NCBI RefSeq assembly: GCF_002979915.1
Contig: NZ_PCQA01000004.1
Location: forward strand, 124,001 to 188,000
DNA length: 64,000 nt
DNA from: Arthrobacter sp. MYb213
GTDB taxonomy: Bacteria > Actinomycetota > Actinomycetes > Actinomycetales > Micrococcaceae
Direction: 5' to 3'
Under the pieces are notes generated by a model, which saw only the letters and a list, made by a program, of their open reading frames with translations, was not told the DNA's origin and searched no databases. Shown piece after piece: positions 45,328 to 53,594 of this stretch (positions are counted from its first letter, which is position 1; the number at the start of each line of letters is the position of its first letter). Both the position numbers and the translations under genes were made by a program.

Positions 45328-46356
45328 ATGGAGATTCGATACCCGCAACCGTTGAAACCAGGCGACCTGATCGCGGTGACCGCGCCCTCAAGCGGCGTCA
45401 ATGAATCTCTGCAGCAACGTCTGAATTTTGCGGTGCAAAATTTACGCAACTACGGTTTTAAAGTCCAAATCGGTAGCTGCATGGACGGAACCAGACACAC
45501 CAGCGCCCCGGCTGAAGAGCGCGCCGCAGAGCTCATGCGGATGCTCTTGGATCCAGCAGTCAAGGCGGTCGTTCCGCCATGGGGAGGAGATACGGCTATT
45601 GACCTCATGTCGCTTCTTGATTTTGAGACGCTCCGGAAGGTAGAGCCCACCTGGTTTGTCGGTTATTCAGATATTTCAACGCTGCTCGTACCACTGACTC
45701 TTCTTTCCGGGATGGCTACGCTGCATGGCGGTAATTTGATGGATACCCCGTACGAAGTTCCGGATGGGCTGATGTCTTGGATTGAGGTTGCGTCGTTACC
45801 AGTAGGAACGAAATTTAGACAATTTTCCCCCGGAATCTTTAGGCTCAATGATTGGGATGATTGGGAAAATAACCCTCAGGCTACCAAACATCTGTGGAAT
45901 GGTCGGGGCGGTTGGGAACGGTTTGATATGGCGGTTGGACCAGTCGACGTCCGAGGCCGCCTTATTGGTGGGTGCATTGAAACACTGGTCAACCTTGCAG
46001 GGACCGCGTTCCTCGATAGCAGCAGAATGCTGAATTCGGTAGAAGAATCGTCAATTGTGTATGTGGAAGCATCCGGAGTCGAAGCTACTACGATCTGCAG
46101 ACAACTCCACGGGATGCGGCTTGCCGGATTCTTCAACGATGCGCAAGCAATACTTGTAGGTCGAACAGGAGCTCCGAATTCTTCGTCATTGACCCAACGT
46201 GAAGCCGTTTTGGACGCGTTGGGAATGCTGGGTATTCCCATTATCGGCAACGTTGAATGCGGGCATGTGCCGCCGCAATTACCGATCGTTAACGGGGCGA
46301 AAGGCCACCTGGTTTTTGCCGAAACCGAGCAGTATCTTGAGCAAGAATTGACCTAA
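45328..46356 (+). CDS. S66-family peptidase (LD-carboxypeptidase/MccF-like)
   Basis: A 342-residue cytoplasmic serine peptidase. The nucleophile is Ser114 in VGYSDIS. The N-terminal APSSGV and PPWGGDTAIDL, GGCIETLVNLAGT (around the catalytic Glu), and NVECGHVPPQLPIVNG (catalytic His) complete the triad. Members trim murein peptides or, as MccF, cleave toxic aminoacyl-nucleotides. The central insert WENNPQATKHLWNGRGGWERF resembles the MccF subgroup more than murein LdcA. No clear ribosome site precedes the ATG. It is not obviously linked to the sulfur genes around it. Confidence 0.83.
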   Translation: MEIRYPQPLKPGDLIAVTAPSSGVNESLQQRLNFAVQNLRNYGFKVQIGSCMDGTRHTSAPAEERAAELMRMLLDPAVKAVVPPWGGDTAIDLMSLLDFETLRKVEPTWFVGYSDISTLLVPLTLLSGMATLHGGNLMDTPYEVPDGLMSWIEVASLPVGTKFRQFSPGIFRLNDWDDWENNPQATKHLWNGRGGWERFDMAVGPVDVRGRLIGGCIETLVNLAGTAFLDSSRMLNSVEESSIVYVEASGVEATTICRQLHGMRLAGFFNDAQAILVGRTGAPNSSSLTQREAVLDALGMLGIPIIGNVECGHVPPQLPIVNGAKGHLVFAETEQYLEQELT

Positions 46357-46467
46357 GCTTGCAGACTTGTTCCCCTGCGACAGAAGTTATTGGGAAATGA
46401 AGGATATGCCTGCAAGCAAAATTAATCGAGAAAATACTTCAGATATTTAAGCCCTGACAAGTGTCAG

Positions 46468-46566
46468 CGTCACGTACCGACATGTGACGATCGATGTTCT
46501 GATATGTGACCATTTTTTCGTCCAGCGCAGTCTTTCTGACTCTTTCATGACGCATTTATAACGTCA
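46468..46566 (+). promoter_or_regulatory. Upstream operator block of metNIQ
   Basis: CGTCAC-N10-GTGACG (46468-46489) and the palindrome TGACG-N9-CGTCA (46548-46566) containing a TATAAC -10 (46557-46562). The same two elements, with identical spacing to each other and to the riboswitch, precede the Dpp-type operon at 49661-49759. This suggests a shared transcription regulator acting ahead of the SAM riboswitch. Confidence 0.65.
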
Positions 46567-46630
46567 TGCTTGTTCATGAAAGCTACAGCGGGACAGACTG
46601 AAACTGTTCGGTTCACACACCGAATAATAA

Positions 46631-46715
46631 CCATCCAGAGCGACTGAGAGACCTGGCTCGTAGACGTCGCAGCAACCACCCCGAGCGGGGCCGGTGCTAC
46701 CGCCAGGACCGATGG
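46631..46715 (+). promoter_or_regulatory. SAM riboswitch upstream of metNIQ
   Basis: P1 CCATC (46631-46635) with GATGG (46711-46715); P2 GCGAC/GTCGC; core GAGAGACCTGG, GCAGCAACC and GGTGCTAC; P3 CCCCG/GGGG; pseudoknot CCTGGC/GCCAGG. The leader then continues for 149 bases to metN, ending with AAGGAG at 46826-46831, which suits a mini-frame at 46837 rather than metN itself. Confidence 0.9.
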
Positions 46716-46836
46716 AGCGGTCCGTTTAAACCACGCTGTTCTGCTTACTTTGGTAGCTACCTCAGGGCGCTACGTTGTGAATCTGCAGATCGTGTGCGAA
46801 GCGGTCCCTGCGCGGTGCAAGCACCAAGGAGAACAA

Positions 46837-46872
46837 TTGCGGACATCTTTCTTCGGGGCCTCAGATGATTGA
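46837..46872 (+). CDS. Possible 11-codon leader peptide coupled to metN
   Basis: Tentative. TTG at 46837 has an ideal AAGGAG five bases upstream, and the frame (LRTSFFGASDD) stops at TGA 46870-46872, overlapping the metN ATG (46865). metN itself has only a poor ribosome site, so ribosomes may re-initiate from this mini-frame. Confidence 0.35.
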   Translation: MRTSFFGASDD

Positions 46873-47899
46873 GATCCGACAGCTACATAAGCACTATGAC
46901 ACTGCTCAAGGTCGCGTTGAGGTCCTCAAGGGAATCGATTTGAATGTCGAGTCGGGCAGTATTACCGCAGTGGTTGGGCCATCGGGTGCAGGCAAATCTA
47001 CGCTGTCGCATTGCATCTCATTGTTGGAAAAGCCCAGCAGCGGTCAAATTTTGGTTGACGGAAAAGACCTTTCGGTTCTCTCGGGCAAGGCCTTGCGTGC
47101 AGAACGCCGTGCCATTGGCACGATCTTCCAGAATTCGGCTCTGCTACGTCGGATGACAGTAGCCGAAAATGTCGCGCTACCCCTGCGGAACCTAGGGGTA
47201 ATCCATCATGAAATGGAACATCGAGTTGCAGAGCTCTTAGCACGAGTCGGGCTGGCCGACCGGGCCAATTCCTATCCAGGTGAACTATCTGGCGGACAGC
47301 GCCAACGTGTTGGCATTGCTAGGGCACTTGCACTTCGTCCACGACTGCTGCTTTCTGATGAGGCAACCTCTGGCCTTGACCCGGAATCTACCGCTCAGAT
47401 CCTGGAGCTACTCGCTTCCCTGCGCACCGACCTGGGCTTAGCCATCATTTTGATTACCCACGAAATGGATGTGGTGCGACATATCGCGGACCGTGTGGCC
47501 CAATTAGACGGCGGCCAGATTGCCGAATATGGGGAACTACGTGCGCTTGTCGCAAATCCGAAATCGGCGACCGGCTCCAAGCTCTTGCCATTGCGTCCGG
47601 ACTTGGTGCCCGCCGGCTATGACTTTGCCTTGACGGTTGCTTACCGCGGAAACCACATTGATCCTTCATGGATTTCAAAATTGGGTAGTGAACATGGGGC
47701 CACCGTGGCATTGCTCGGCGGGTCCGTTGAAGCTCATCACGAGGGCACCTTGGGCCGGGTTGAAATCGGGGTGTCGGGTATTAACAAAGAACGAGTCATT
47801 GAGGTACTCGACGGTTGGGGACTGCATGCCACTGCACACTCGCACGCATTGGGCTCGGCTGCAATTAACTATGAGACACGCATTGAGGTGAAGGTATGA
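46865..47899 (+). CDS. metN: Methionine ABC transporter ATPase
   Basis: A 344-residue ATPase of the MetNIQ importer. P-loop GPSGAGKST (38-46), Q-loop near IFQNSALL, signature LSGGQRQR, Walker B LLLSDEATSGLD and the switch His of LLITHEMD are present. The C-terminal NIL domain (about 265-344) is the methionine-sensing trans-inhibition domain of MetN. The start was chosen by alignment to E. coli MetN, which begins MIKL as this begins MIEI. It overlaps metI by four bases (ATGA). Confidence 0.93.
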   Translation: MIEIRQLHKHYDTAQGRVEVLKGIDLNVESGSITAVVGPSGAGKSTLSHCISLLEKPSSGQILVDGKDLSVLSGKALRAERRAIGTIFQNSALLRRMTVAENVALPLRNLGVIHHEMEHRVAELLARVGLADRANSYPGELSGGQRQRVGIARALALRPRLLLSDEATSGLDPESTAQILELLASLRTDLGLAIILITHEMDVVRHIADRVAQLDGGQIAEYGELRALVANPKSATGSKLLPLRPDLVPAGYDFALTVAYRGNHIDPSWISKLGSEHGATVALLGGSVEAHHEGTLGRVEIGVSGINKERVIEVLDGWGLHATAHSHALGSAAINYETRIEVKV

Positions 47900-48591
47900 G
47901 CTTGCCAACCGAAAGTTCCACTGTAGGGACCGATACCCCATGGAGCGAGCTAGGCTCCCTGATGCTTCCGGCCTACGCCGAAACCTGGGCAATGGTCGGC
48001 ATCGTGATGGTCCTAGTGATCATTCTTGGCGGAACTATGGGCTTAGCCTTGTTCAACACCGACAGGCGTGGGATCTTCCCACATGCGCAGAGCCATGCCA
48101 CGCTGAGTTGGATCGTGAATATGGGCCGTTCGTTGCCCTTTCTCGTCTTGATGGCTGCCATTATTCCTTTCACTAAGTGGGTTACGGGAACCACCATCGG
48201 TATTTGGGCTGCTGTAGTGCCTATGACCATTGCAGGGATTCCATTCTTTGCCCGCTTAGTGCAAAACGCGCTGAACGATCTGCCCAAGGAAAATCTCTCA
48301 GTTGGTTTGGTGACCGGTGGATCGCCACTACAAATCATCGGCGCCACTCAAATACGTGAGGCACTACCGGCCCTAGCCTCGGCAATCACGCTGAACACCA
48401 TCTCAATGGTCGAGTATTCGGCGATTGCGGGAACTATTGGGGCTGGCGGTATTGGATATCTTGCGGTGACTTATGGTTACCAACGCTTTGATATGAACGT
48501 CATGATCGCCACCATCCTCGCGCTGATAGTGACCGTCCAAATAGTTCAATTCCTCGGCGATCGTATCGCCCGTGCGCTGGCACGCCCCTAA
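47896..48591 (+). CDS. metI: Methionine ABC transporter permease
   Basis: A 231-residue permease with five predicted membrane helices. The MetI fingerprint is clear: YAETWAMVGIVMV, NMGRSLPFLVLMAAIIPFTKWVTGT, VPMTIAGIPFFARLVQNAL, and the EAA-type coupling loop GATQIREALPALASAITL. It is translationally coupled to metN and followed by metQ after 24 bases. Confidence 0.94.
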   Translation: MSLPTESSTVGTDTPWSELGSLMLPAYAETWAMVGIVMVLVIILGGTMGLALFNTDRRGIFPHAQSHATLSWIVNMGRSLPFLVLMAAIIPFTKWVTGTTIGIWAAVVPMTIAGIPFFARLVQNALNDLPKENLSVGLVTGGSPLQIIGATQIREALPALASAITLNTISMVEYSAIAGTIGAGGIGYLAVTYGYQRFDMNVMIATILALIVTVQIVQFLGDRIARALARP

Positions 48592-48615
48592 ACGCCTAGA
48601 ACAAACGAGAAGATT

Positions 48616-49527
48616 ATGACACCTTCACCCACTGGCCATGACCATGGCTTCACCCTTCGAAAAAATACTGCCAAATTGCCATGGACCCTCGCTGCTTGCG
48701 CGACCATCTTGGCACTAGTACTTGGCGCACTCTTAATACAGCAACGTTCTACGCCCGCGCTCGCAGCTAACCAGGCGACTAAAACAAAATTTAAGGTCCA
48801 CTACGAACCAGCGATGGCTGGCGAAGAGCAGATACTGAAATACGTGGCCGAGAATATTGCGCCGGACTATGGAATCGAAATTGAACCGGTGGGCTTGCAA
48901 GATCCGATTCAGGCCAACCGAGCCGTTGCCGAGGGGCAATTCGATGCGACCATTTTCGAACACGAGTGGTACATGAAGCAGTCTGCGGAGGCTGCTGGTG
49001 TAGATCTAACCGCAACCGTAGAGCTTTATCAGTGGGGCTTCGGGTTGTACTCCAGCCGATATGGTTCCGTCGAGGAATTGCCCAAGGGAGCAACACTGCT
49101 GCTCCCCAACGACGTCGCTAACCAAGGACAGGCGCTATGGCTACTGGAACGCGAAGGCCTACTCGGTTTGAACCCTGATATCGAACCGCGTACCGCCAAG
49201 ATGGCTGACGTGGTAGACAATCCGCATGAATTCAAATTGAAAGAAGCGGAACTAATGACTATGCCACGCATGCTCGATGACGTGGATGTGGCGATTGGTT
49301 ATGTCTCGCAGTTTGATGCCGGAAAAGTTGGCCGAGATAAAGGACTGCTGTTCCCGGAACCGCCTAGAACTTTCGCATCAAAGCTAATTTTTGGTACCGA
49401 ATTCTCCAAGTCTCCAGACGCAGCAAAACTGATAGAGGTCTTCTCGGACCCTCGGTTGCAGGATTATCTGGAGAGCACGGAAGATCCGTTAGTGCAGGGA
49501 GTGTTGACTCCGGTATCGGCTAAATAG
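48616..49527 (+). CDS. metQ: Methionine ABC transporter substrate-binding protein (NlpA family)
   Basis: A 303-residue binding protein of the NlpA/Lipoprotein_9 family. It delivers D- or L-methionine to MetI. The body (FKVHYEPAMAGEEQILKYVAENIAPDYGIEIEPVGLQD, then DATIFEHEWYM and LPNDVANQGQALWLLEREGLL) fits MetQ. The N-terminus is unusual: a hydrophobic helix (about 24-42) followed by TPALAANQ, with no lipobox Cys. It is therefore either cut by signal peptidase I at ALA or left as a membrane anchor, not a lipoprotein. Confidence 0.88.
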   Translation: MTPSPTGHDHGFTLRKNTAKLPWTLAACATILALVLGALLIQQRSTPALAANQATKTKFKVHYEPAMAGEEQILKYVAENIAPDYGIEIEPVGLQDPIQANRAVAEGQFDATIFEHEWYMKQSAEAAGVDLTATVELYQWGFGLYSSRYGSVEELPKGATLLLPNDVANQGQALWLLEREGLLGLNPDIEPRTAKMADVVDNPHEFKLKEAELMTMPRMLDDVDVAIGYVSQFDAGKVGRDKGLLFPEPPRTFASKLIFGTEFSKSPDAAKLIEVFSDPRLQDYLESTEDPLVQGVLTPVSAK

Positions 49528-49553
49528 GGTATCCGGCAGACAATCCGATTGGA

Positions 49554-49590
49554 AAGGTCAGTTCGAACTATCTCGGTTCGAACTGACCTT
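49554..49590 (+). terminator. metNIQ terminator
   Basis: A 15-bp perfect stem (49554-49568 with 49576-49590), 7-base loop, 26 bases after the metQ stop, followed by AACTTTTAAGCTTTTT. It separates the metNIQ transcript from the next riboswitch. Confidence 0.85.
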
Positions 49591-49660
49591 AACTTTTAAG
49601 CTTTTTCAGCTGGCATTAACTCGCAGTTATGGAGTGCCGTCAAGGTTTTTTTTGAACTAG

Positions 49661-49759
49661 CGTCACGAAGTGACTTATGACGAAATGTTCTGCGGAATAT
49701 GACGTCTTTTCTTATGCCGGTGAGGTTAAAGCAAGTTTCGTGACGCGTTTATAACGTCA
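49661..49759 (+). promoter_or_regulatory. Upstream operator block of the Dpp-type operon
   Basis: CGTCAC-N10-ATGACG (49661-49682) and TGACG-N9-CGTCA (49741-49759) around a TATAAC -10 (49750-49755). The stretch ATGTTCTG between the two elements is also shared with the metNIQ region. All spacings match the metNIQ block. Confidence 0.65.
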
Positions 49760-49823
49760 TGGTTGGTCACACCGCAAGGCTGGGCACAAACTTGAATTAT
49801 TCGGAAAACATGCCGAATGCTAA

Positions 49824-49908
49824 CCATCCAGAGCGACTGAGAGACCTGGCTCGTTGACGTCGCAGCAACCGTCCTTTCAAGGAGCGGTGCTAAGGCCAGG
49901 ACCGATGG
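49824..49908 (+). promoter_or_regulatory. SAM riboswitch upstream of the Dpp-type operon
   Basis: P1 CCATC (49824-49828) with GATGG (49904-49908), P2 GCGAC/GTCGC-type, core GAGAGACCTGG, GCAGCAACC and GGTGCTAA, P3 TCCTT/AAGGA, pseudoknot CCTGGC/GCCAGG. A 125-base leader follows before the binding-protein ATG at 50034; I see no terminator in it. Confidence 0.9.
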
Positions 49909-50033
49909 AGATTGCTTGATTTCGCAACGGTCCACACAGGGGAGAAGTCTGCCTTCTGCCCATCGCTCAATACTGCGGTAGGACCATGAATTCGACGTAA
50001 TCCTCGAGAGCTAACCTAGAGGAAGACCAGAAA

Positions 50034-51674
50034 ATGCGTACTAAACACTTAGTGATAAAGACGGCAGCGTTACTGGCAGCAGCCGGACTAACTTTGACCG
50101 CCTGCGGCGGAAGTAGCTCAGCGACTGGGGCAAGCTCAGCTCCCTCGAAGGCCGCTGAAAGCGAGACGCCGGTAGAAGGTGGCACTTTCACCTACGCCGA
50201 GGTTACCCCGATCAACAACTGGCAGACCCAAGCTGCACGCTTCTACGAAAAAGCGAACGTGCTCAACTCGGTCCTGGACAGGTTGACCTACTTTGATGTG
50301 GAGTCCGGCAAGCTCGTAGGCTGGATCGCCTCCGATTTCTCCGCCAACAAGTCACAGACAGAGTTCACCTTCACCATCCGCGATGGTGTTACTTTTTCTG
50401 ACGGAACTGATCTAGATGCAGAGGCCGTGCAGAAAAACCTAGATGCCCTAGGTTTAGGCATCAAGTCGGCGCAGATTCAGCCCAATGTTGATTTCGCCGC
50501 TTACAAAAGCTCAGAAATTGTGGGCAAGAACAAGGTCAAGGTGACCCTGGAACGTCCAGATGCAAATTTCCTCCGAGCCACCTCGTCGGTGACCGCCGGG
50601 CTGGTCTCCCCGGGAACATTGAAGCTGGACAACGCAGGACAAACAGCGATCTCAAAGATCGTCGGATCCGGCCCGTTCGTTTTTGAATCCGAAAAGGCCG
50701 ATGAGGAAGTCATCTTCACTAGCCGCGATGACTACGCGTGGGCGCCACAAAGTGCAGCGAATCAAGGCGATGCCTACCTGGAAAAACTTGTCATTAAGTA
50801 CCTTCCTGAGGTGGCTCACCGCGCAGGTGCCGCACAATCAGGCCAAGTTGATTTGGTCCGCGGACTGCAACCGGTAGACGAAGGTGTGCTCAGCGCAGGT
50901 GGCGGACAGGTATTGGCAGCGCAAGGTGTCGATCTAACAACTAATCACGCTGCGATACGCATCGGCTCGGGCAAGTTAGATGACCCGAAGGTGCGCCAGG
51001 CATTACAGGTCGGTATCGACAGGCAAGCGCTGAAGGACACGGTACTTTCGGACAGTTACGTGATTGCGGGGTCGATCCTCAATCATCAAGCACCGGGATT
51101 TGTGGATCTCTCCGCGGAGCTCGGCTATGACCCTGAAAAATCCAAATCACTGCTGGATGAAGCTGGCTGGAGCGTGGGAGCGGACGGGATCCGTGAAAAA
51201 GATGGAAAGAAACTCGAAGTCACGGTAGCCAGCTCGAACAACTCTGTGGTTATCAAGCCGGCTTTTGAATTGATTGAGCAGCAGTGGCGTCAGATTGGTG
51301 TGCAACTGGTAAACCGTGCAGCGGACAATTCCTTCCTCACCAACGCCATGGTTGATGACCAGATTGAATTTTTTGGTACCCGGCAGTTTGCCTATGGAGG
51401 ACTGGGTCCGGTGTATGCACCTGCGACCAATAACCAGACCTTAAATGCAGACAAGGAACTCAACGCACTGTTCACCCGTGAACAGGCGGCGACGTCCGAG
51501 GATGAACACCTCAAGCTCGTCGAAAAGGAACAACGCGAGCTGGTACTCGACAAAGCATTGACCCTAGTTCTCTGGGACGAAGTGCAAGTATACGGAGCTA
51601 ATAAGGATGCTCACGTCGACTTCACCTCAGGGACCGCACCAATCTTCCAGGGTGCCTGGAAGATCAACGGTTAA
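50034..51674 (+). CDS. ABC substrate-binding lipoprotein, SBP_bac_5 (peptide/nickel/opine type)
   Basis: A 546-residue extracytoplasmic binding protein. Signal peptide with lipobox LTAC (Cys24), then a Ser/Ala linker. The family-5 body shows TFTIRDGVTFSDGTDLDAEAVQKNLDAL, VGSGPFVF and the late LLDEAGWSVGADGIREKDGKKLEVTV segment. AGAGGAAGA precedes the ATG. Relatives bind oligopeptides, nickel or glutathione; being under a SAM riboswitch with monooxygenase genes, the ligand here is probably an organosulfur compound (inference). Confidence 0.88.
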   Translation: MRTKHLVIKTAALLAAAGLTLTACGGSSSATGASSAPSKAAESETPVEGGTFTYAEVTPINNWQTQAARFYEKANVLNSVLDRLTYFDVESGKLVGWIASDFSANKSQTEFTFTIRDGVTFSDGTDLDAEAVQKNLDALGLGIKSAQIQPNVDFAAYKSSEIVGKNKVKVTLERPDANFLRATSSVTAGLVSPGTLKLDNAGQTAISKIVGSGPFVFESEKADEEVIFTSRDDYAWAPQSAANQGDAYLEKLVIKYLPEVAHRAGAAQSGQVDLVRGLQPVDEGVLSAGGGQVLAAQGVDLTTNHAAIRIGSGKLDDPKVRQALQVGIDRQALKDTVLSDSYVIAGSILNHQAPGFVDLSAELGYDPEKSKSLLDEAGWSVGADGIREKDGKKLEVTVASSNNSVVIKPAFELIEQQWRQIGVQLVNRAADNSFLTNAMVDDQIEFFGTRQFAYGGLGPVYAPATNNQTLNADKELNALFTREQAATSEDEHLKLVEKEQRELVLDKALTLVLWDEVQVYGANKDAHVDFTSGTAPIFQGAWKING

Positions 51675-51684
51675 GGAAAACATC

Positions 51685-52641
51685 ATGGGTGGATACATCG
51701 CTAAACGCGTAGGGCAGGCACTACTGGTGATCCTGTTGGCCTATACCGCAGTATTTCTTGCGGTGCAGGCGCTACCGAACGACCCGGTAACGATCTTCCT
51801 TTCAGCAGATGCCTCCGCCGATCCGGCCACTATCGCACAGATGAAGGCATACTACGGCTACGACCAGCCACAGATCGTTCAGTATCTGGACCAACTCGGT
51901 GGGCTACTGACCGGAGATTTTGGCTATTCGTTATCATCGGGTTCCGCAGTATCCACACGAATCGGTGAGGTCATCGGTTCGACCCTAACCCTCGCAGGTA
52001 GCGCCTTTGCTCTGGCCATCCTGATGGCTGTGGTTTTGACCGCAGCCGCTAGTCTGTCGCGCAGTAGCCGAGTGCGCAACGCCATGCTCAATCTTCCCCC
52101 GTTGATGATTTCGGTCCCCGTCTTCTGGCTCGGCTTGGTGCTTCTACAGATCCTCGCAGTTCAGCTCGGCGTGATGTCGCTCTTCCCAGATGGCTCGTTG
52201 CTGTCCTTAGCCGTGCCGATCATCGTTTTGGCTATTCACCTCAGTGCCCCGATAGCCCAAGTACTGATCAAAAGTGTGCAGGAGGTGAACCGCCAACCAT
52301 TCGTTGACGTGTTGCGGGCTAAGGGTGCAAGTGAAAGCTGGATTTTCTACCGGCATACGCTGAAAAATGCGGTGCCTTCGGCACTGTCCATTGCGGGGAT
52401 CACTGTCGGCACGTTGCTTGCCGGCTCGGTGATCACCGAGACTGTGTTCGCACGCGCGGGCTTAGGGCAGTTGGTATTGCAGGCGGTTACCGTACAAGAT
52501 ATTCCGCTAGTTCAGGGGTTGGTCTTGCTCACAGCCGCGACATTCACGGCGGTCAACCTGTTCGTTGATTTGATTCATCCGAAACTTGATCCGCGCATCA
52601 TTACCGCCCATGCCGGCTCGCCTCGTGCGTTAGCCGCCTAA
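51685..52641 (+). CDS. ABC permease, DppB type
   Basis: A 318-residue membrane permease. It begins GGYIAKRVGQALLVILLAYTAVFLAVQALPNDPVT, the DppB/OppB N-terminal pattern, and carries the coupling loop DVLRAKGASESWIFYRHTLKNAVP (the EAA-like motif). ATG at 51685 is chosen because AAGGA precedes it by six bases and the family starts here; an upstream in-frame start would overlap the binding-protein gene. Second gene of the six-gene operon. Confidence 0.9.
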   Translation: MGGYIAKRVGQALLVILLAYTAVFLAVQALPNDPVTIFLSADASADPATIAQMKAYYGYDQPQIVQYLDQLGGLLTGDFGYSLSSGSAVSTRIGEVIGSTLTLAGSAFALAILMAVVLTAAASLSRSSRVRNAMLNLPPLMISVPVFWLGLVLLQILAVQLGVMSLFPDGSLLSLAVPIIVLAIHLSAPIAQVLIKSVQEVNRQPFVDVLRAKGASESWIFYRHTLKNAVPSALSIAGITVGTLLAGSVITETVFARAGLGQLVLQAVTVQDIPLVQGLVLLTAATFTAVNLFVDLIHPKLDPRIITAHAGSPRALAA

Positions 52642-52658
52642 GAGAGGAGGAATAGATC

Positions 52659-53555
52659 ATGAGTCTTTTGACCGAACGCAGCAATGACGCGGATCTGAGT
52701 TCCGTCGTTGAGAATAATCGGACCTTAACCTCATCGAGGACGGTAACCGGCAGCAAGCTACGAAGCTGGCTGGGTAACTGGTGGGTACTCATTCCTCTGG
52801 CAGTACTCCTTGCGTGGGCGCTACTACCGGGAATATTTACCGGTGCGGATCCGATCACCGGAGTGCCTCAAGAAAAACTCTCGGCACCATCGCTGGCCCA
52901 TCCTTTCGGCACCGATCATCTAGGTCGTGACGTTTACGCTCGTGTGGTGCAGGGAACGAGCCAAACCCTGCTGACCGCGGGGCTTGCCTGCTTGGTCGGC
53001 AGCGTGGTCGGTAGCCTCCTCGGTTTACTGGCCTCCACCGCGGGACGCTTCGTGGACTCGGTGGCGATGCGTTTTGTCGATGTGGTGTTGGCGGTCCCTG
53101 CCTTCTTGATCGCGCTAATCCTTGTCACTGCAACCGAACCTGGTCCTTTATCGCTGGGGCTCGGCGTAGGCATCGCCTCCATCGCTGCCTTCGCGCGATT
53201 AGTGCGTACCGAAGTGCTACGGGTGCGTTCGCGTGATTTTGTGCAGGCCGCGCTGATGAGTGGCGGTGGCTACCTTACTGTGCTGCGCCGACATATCATC
53301 CCGCACGTGATTGGCCCTGTGCTCGCACTGCTGGCGGTAGACCTCGGAGCAGCAATTCTGGCGATTTCCGGGCTGGGATTCCTAGGCTTCGGATCACCAC
53401 CACCAACCCCTGAGTGGGGCCTATTGATTTCCGAAGGGCGCCAATATCTCACGGTGGCCTGGTGGCTAACCACCCTACCGGGGTTGGTTATCATCACCAC
53501 GGTCGTGCTTACCGCAACACTTGGTCGGACCATCAACAAAGCTTTCCGCTTCTAA
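52659..53555 (+). CDS. ABC permease, DppC type
   Basis: A 298-residue permease, the partner of the preceding one. The family motifs PFGTDHLGRDVYARVVQGTSQTL and the coupling loop DFVQAALMSGGGYLTVLRRHIIPHVIGP are present, as is GLGFLGFGSPPPTPEWGLLISEGR near the C-terminus. GAGGAGG lies about six bases before the ATG. Six membrane helices are expected, with a polar N-terminal cytoplasmic tail of about 40 residues. Confidence 0.9.
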   Translation: MSLLTERSNDADLSSVVENNRTLTSSRTVTGSKLRSWLGNWWVLIPLAVLLAWALLPGIFTGADPITGVPQEKLSAPSLAHPFGTDHLGRDVYARVVQGTSQTLLTAGLACLVGSVVGSLLGLLASTAGRFVDSVAMRFVDVVLAVPAFLIALILVTATEPGPLSLGLGVGIASIAAFARLVRTEVLRVRSRDFVQAALMSGGGYLTVLRRHIIPHVIGPVLALLAVDLGAAILAISGLGFLGFGSPPPTPEWGLLISEGRQYLTVAWWLTTLPGLVIITTVVLTATLGRTINKAFRF

Positions 53556-53594
53556 CTGGTAACGGTTACCTGAAATTTGTAGAGGAGGCAGACC

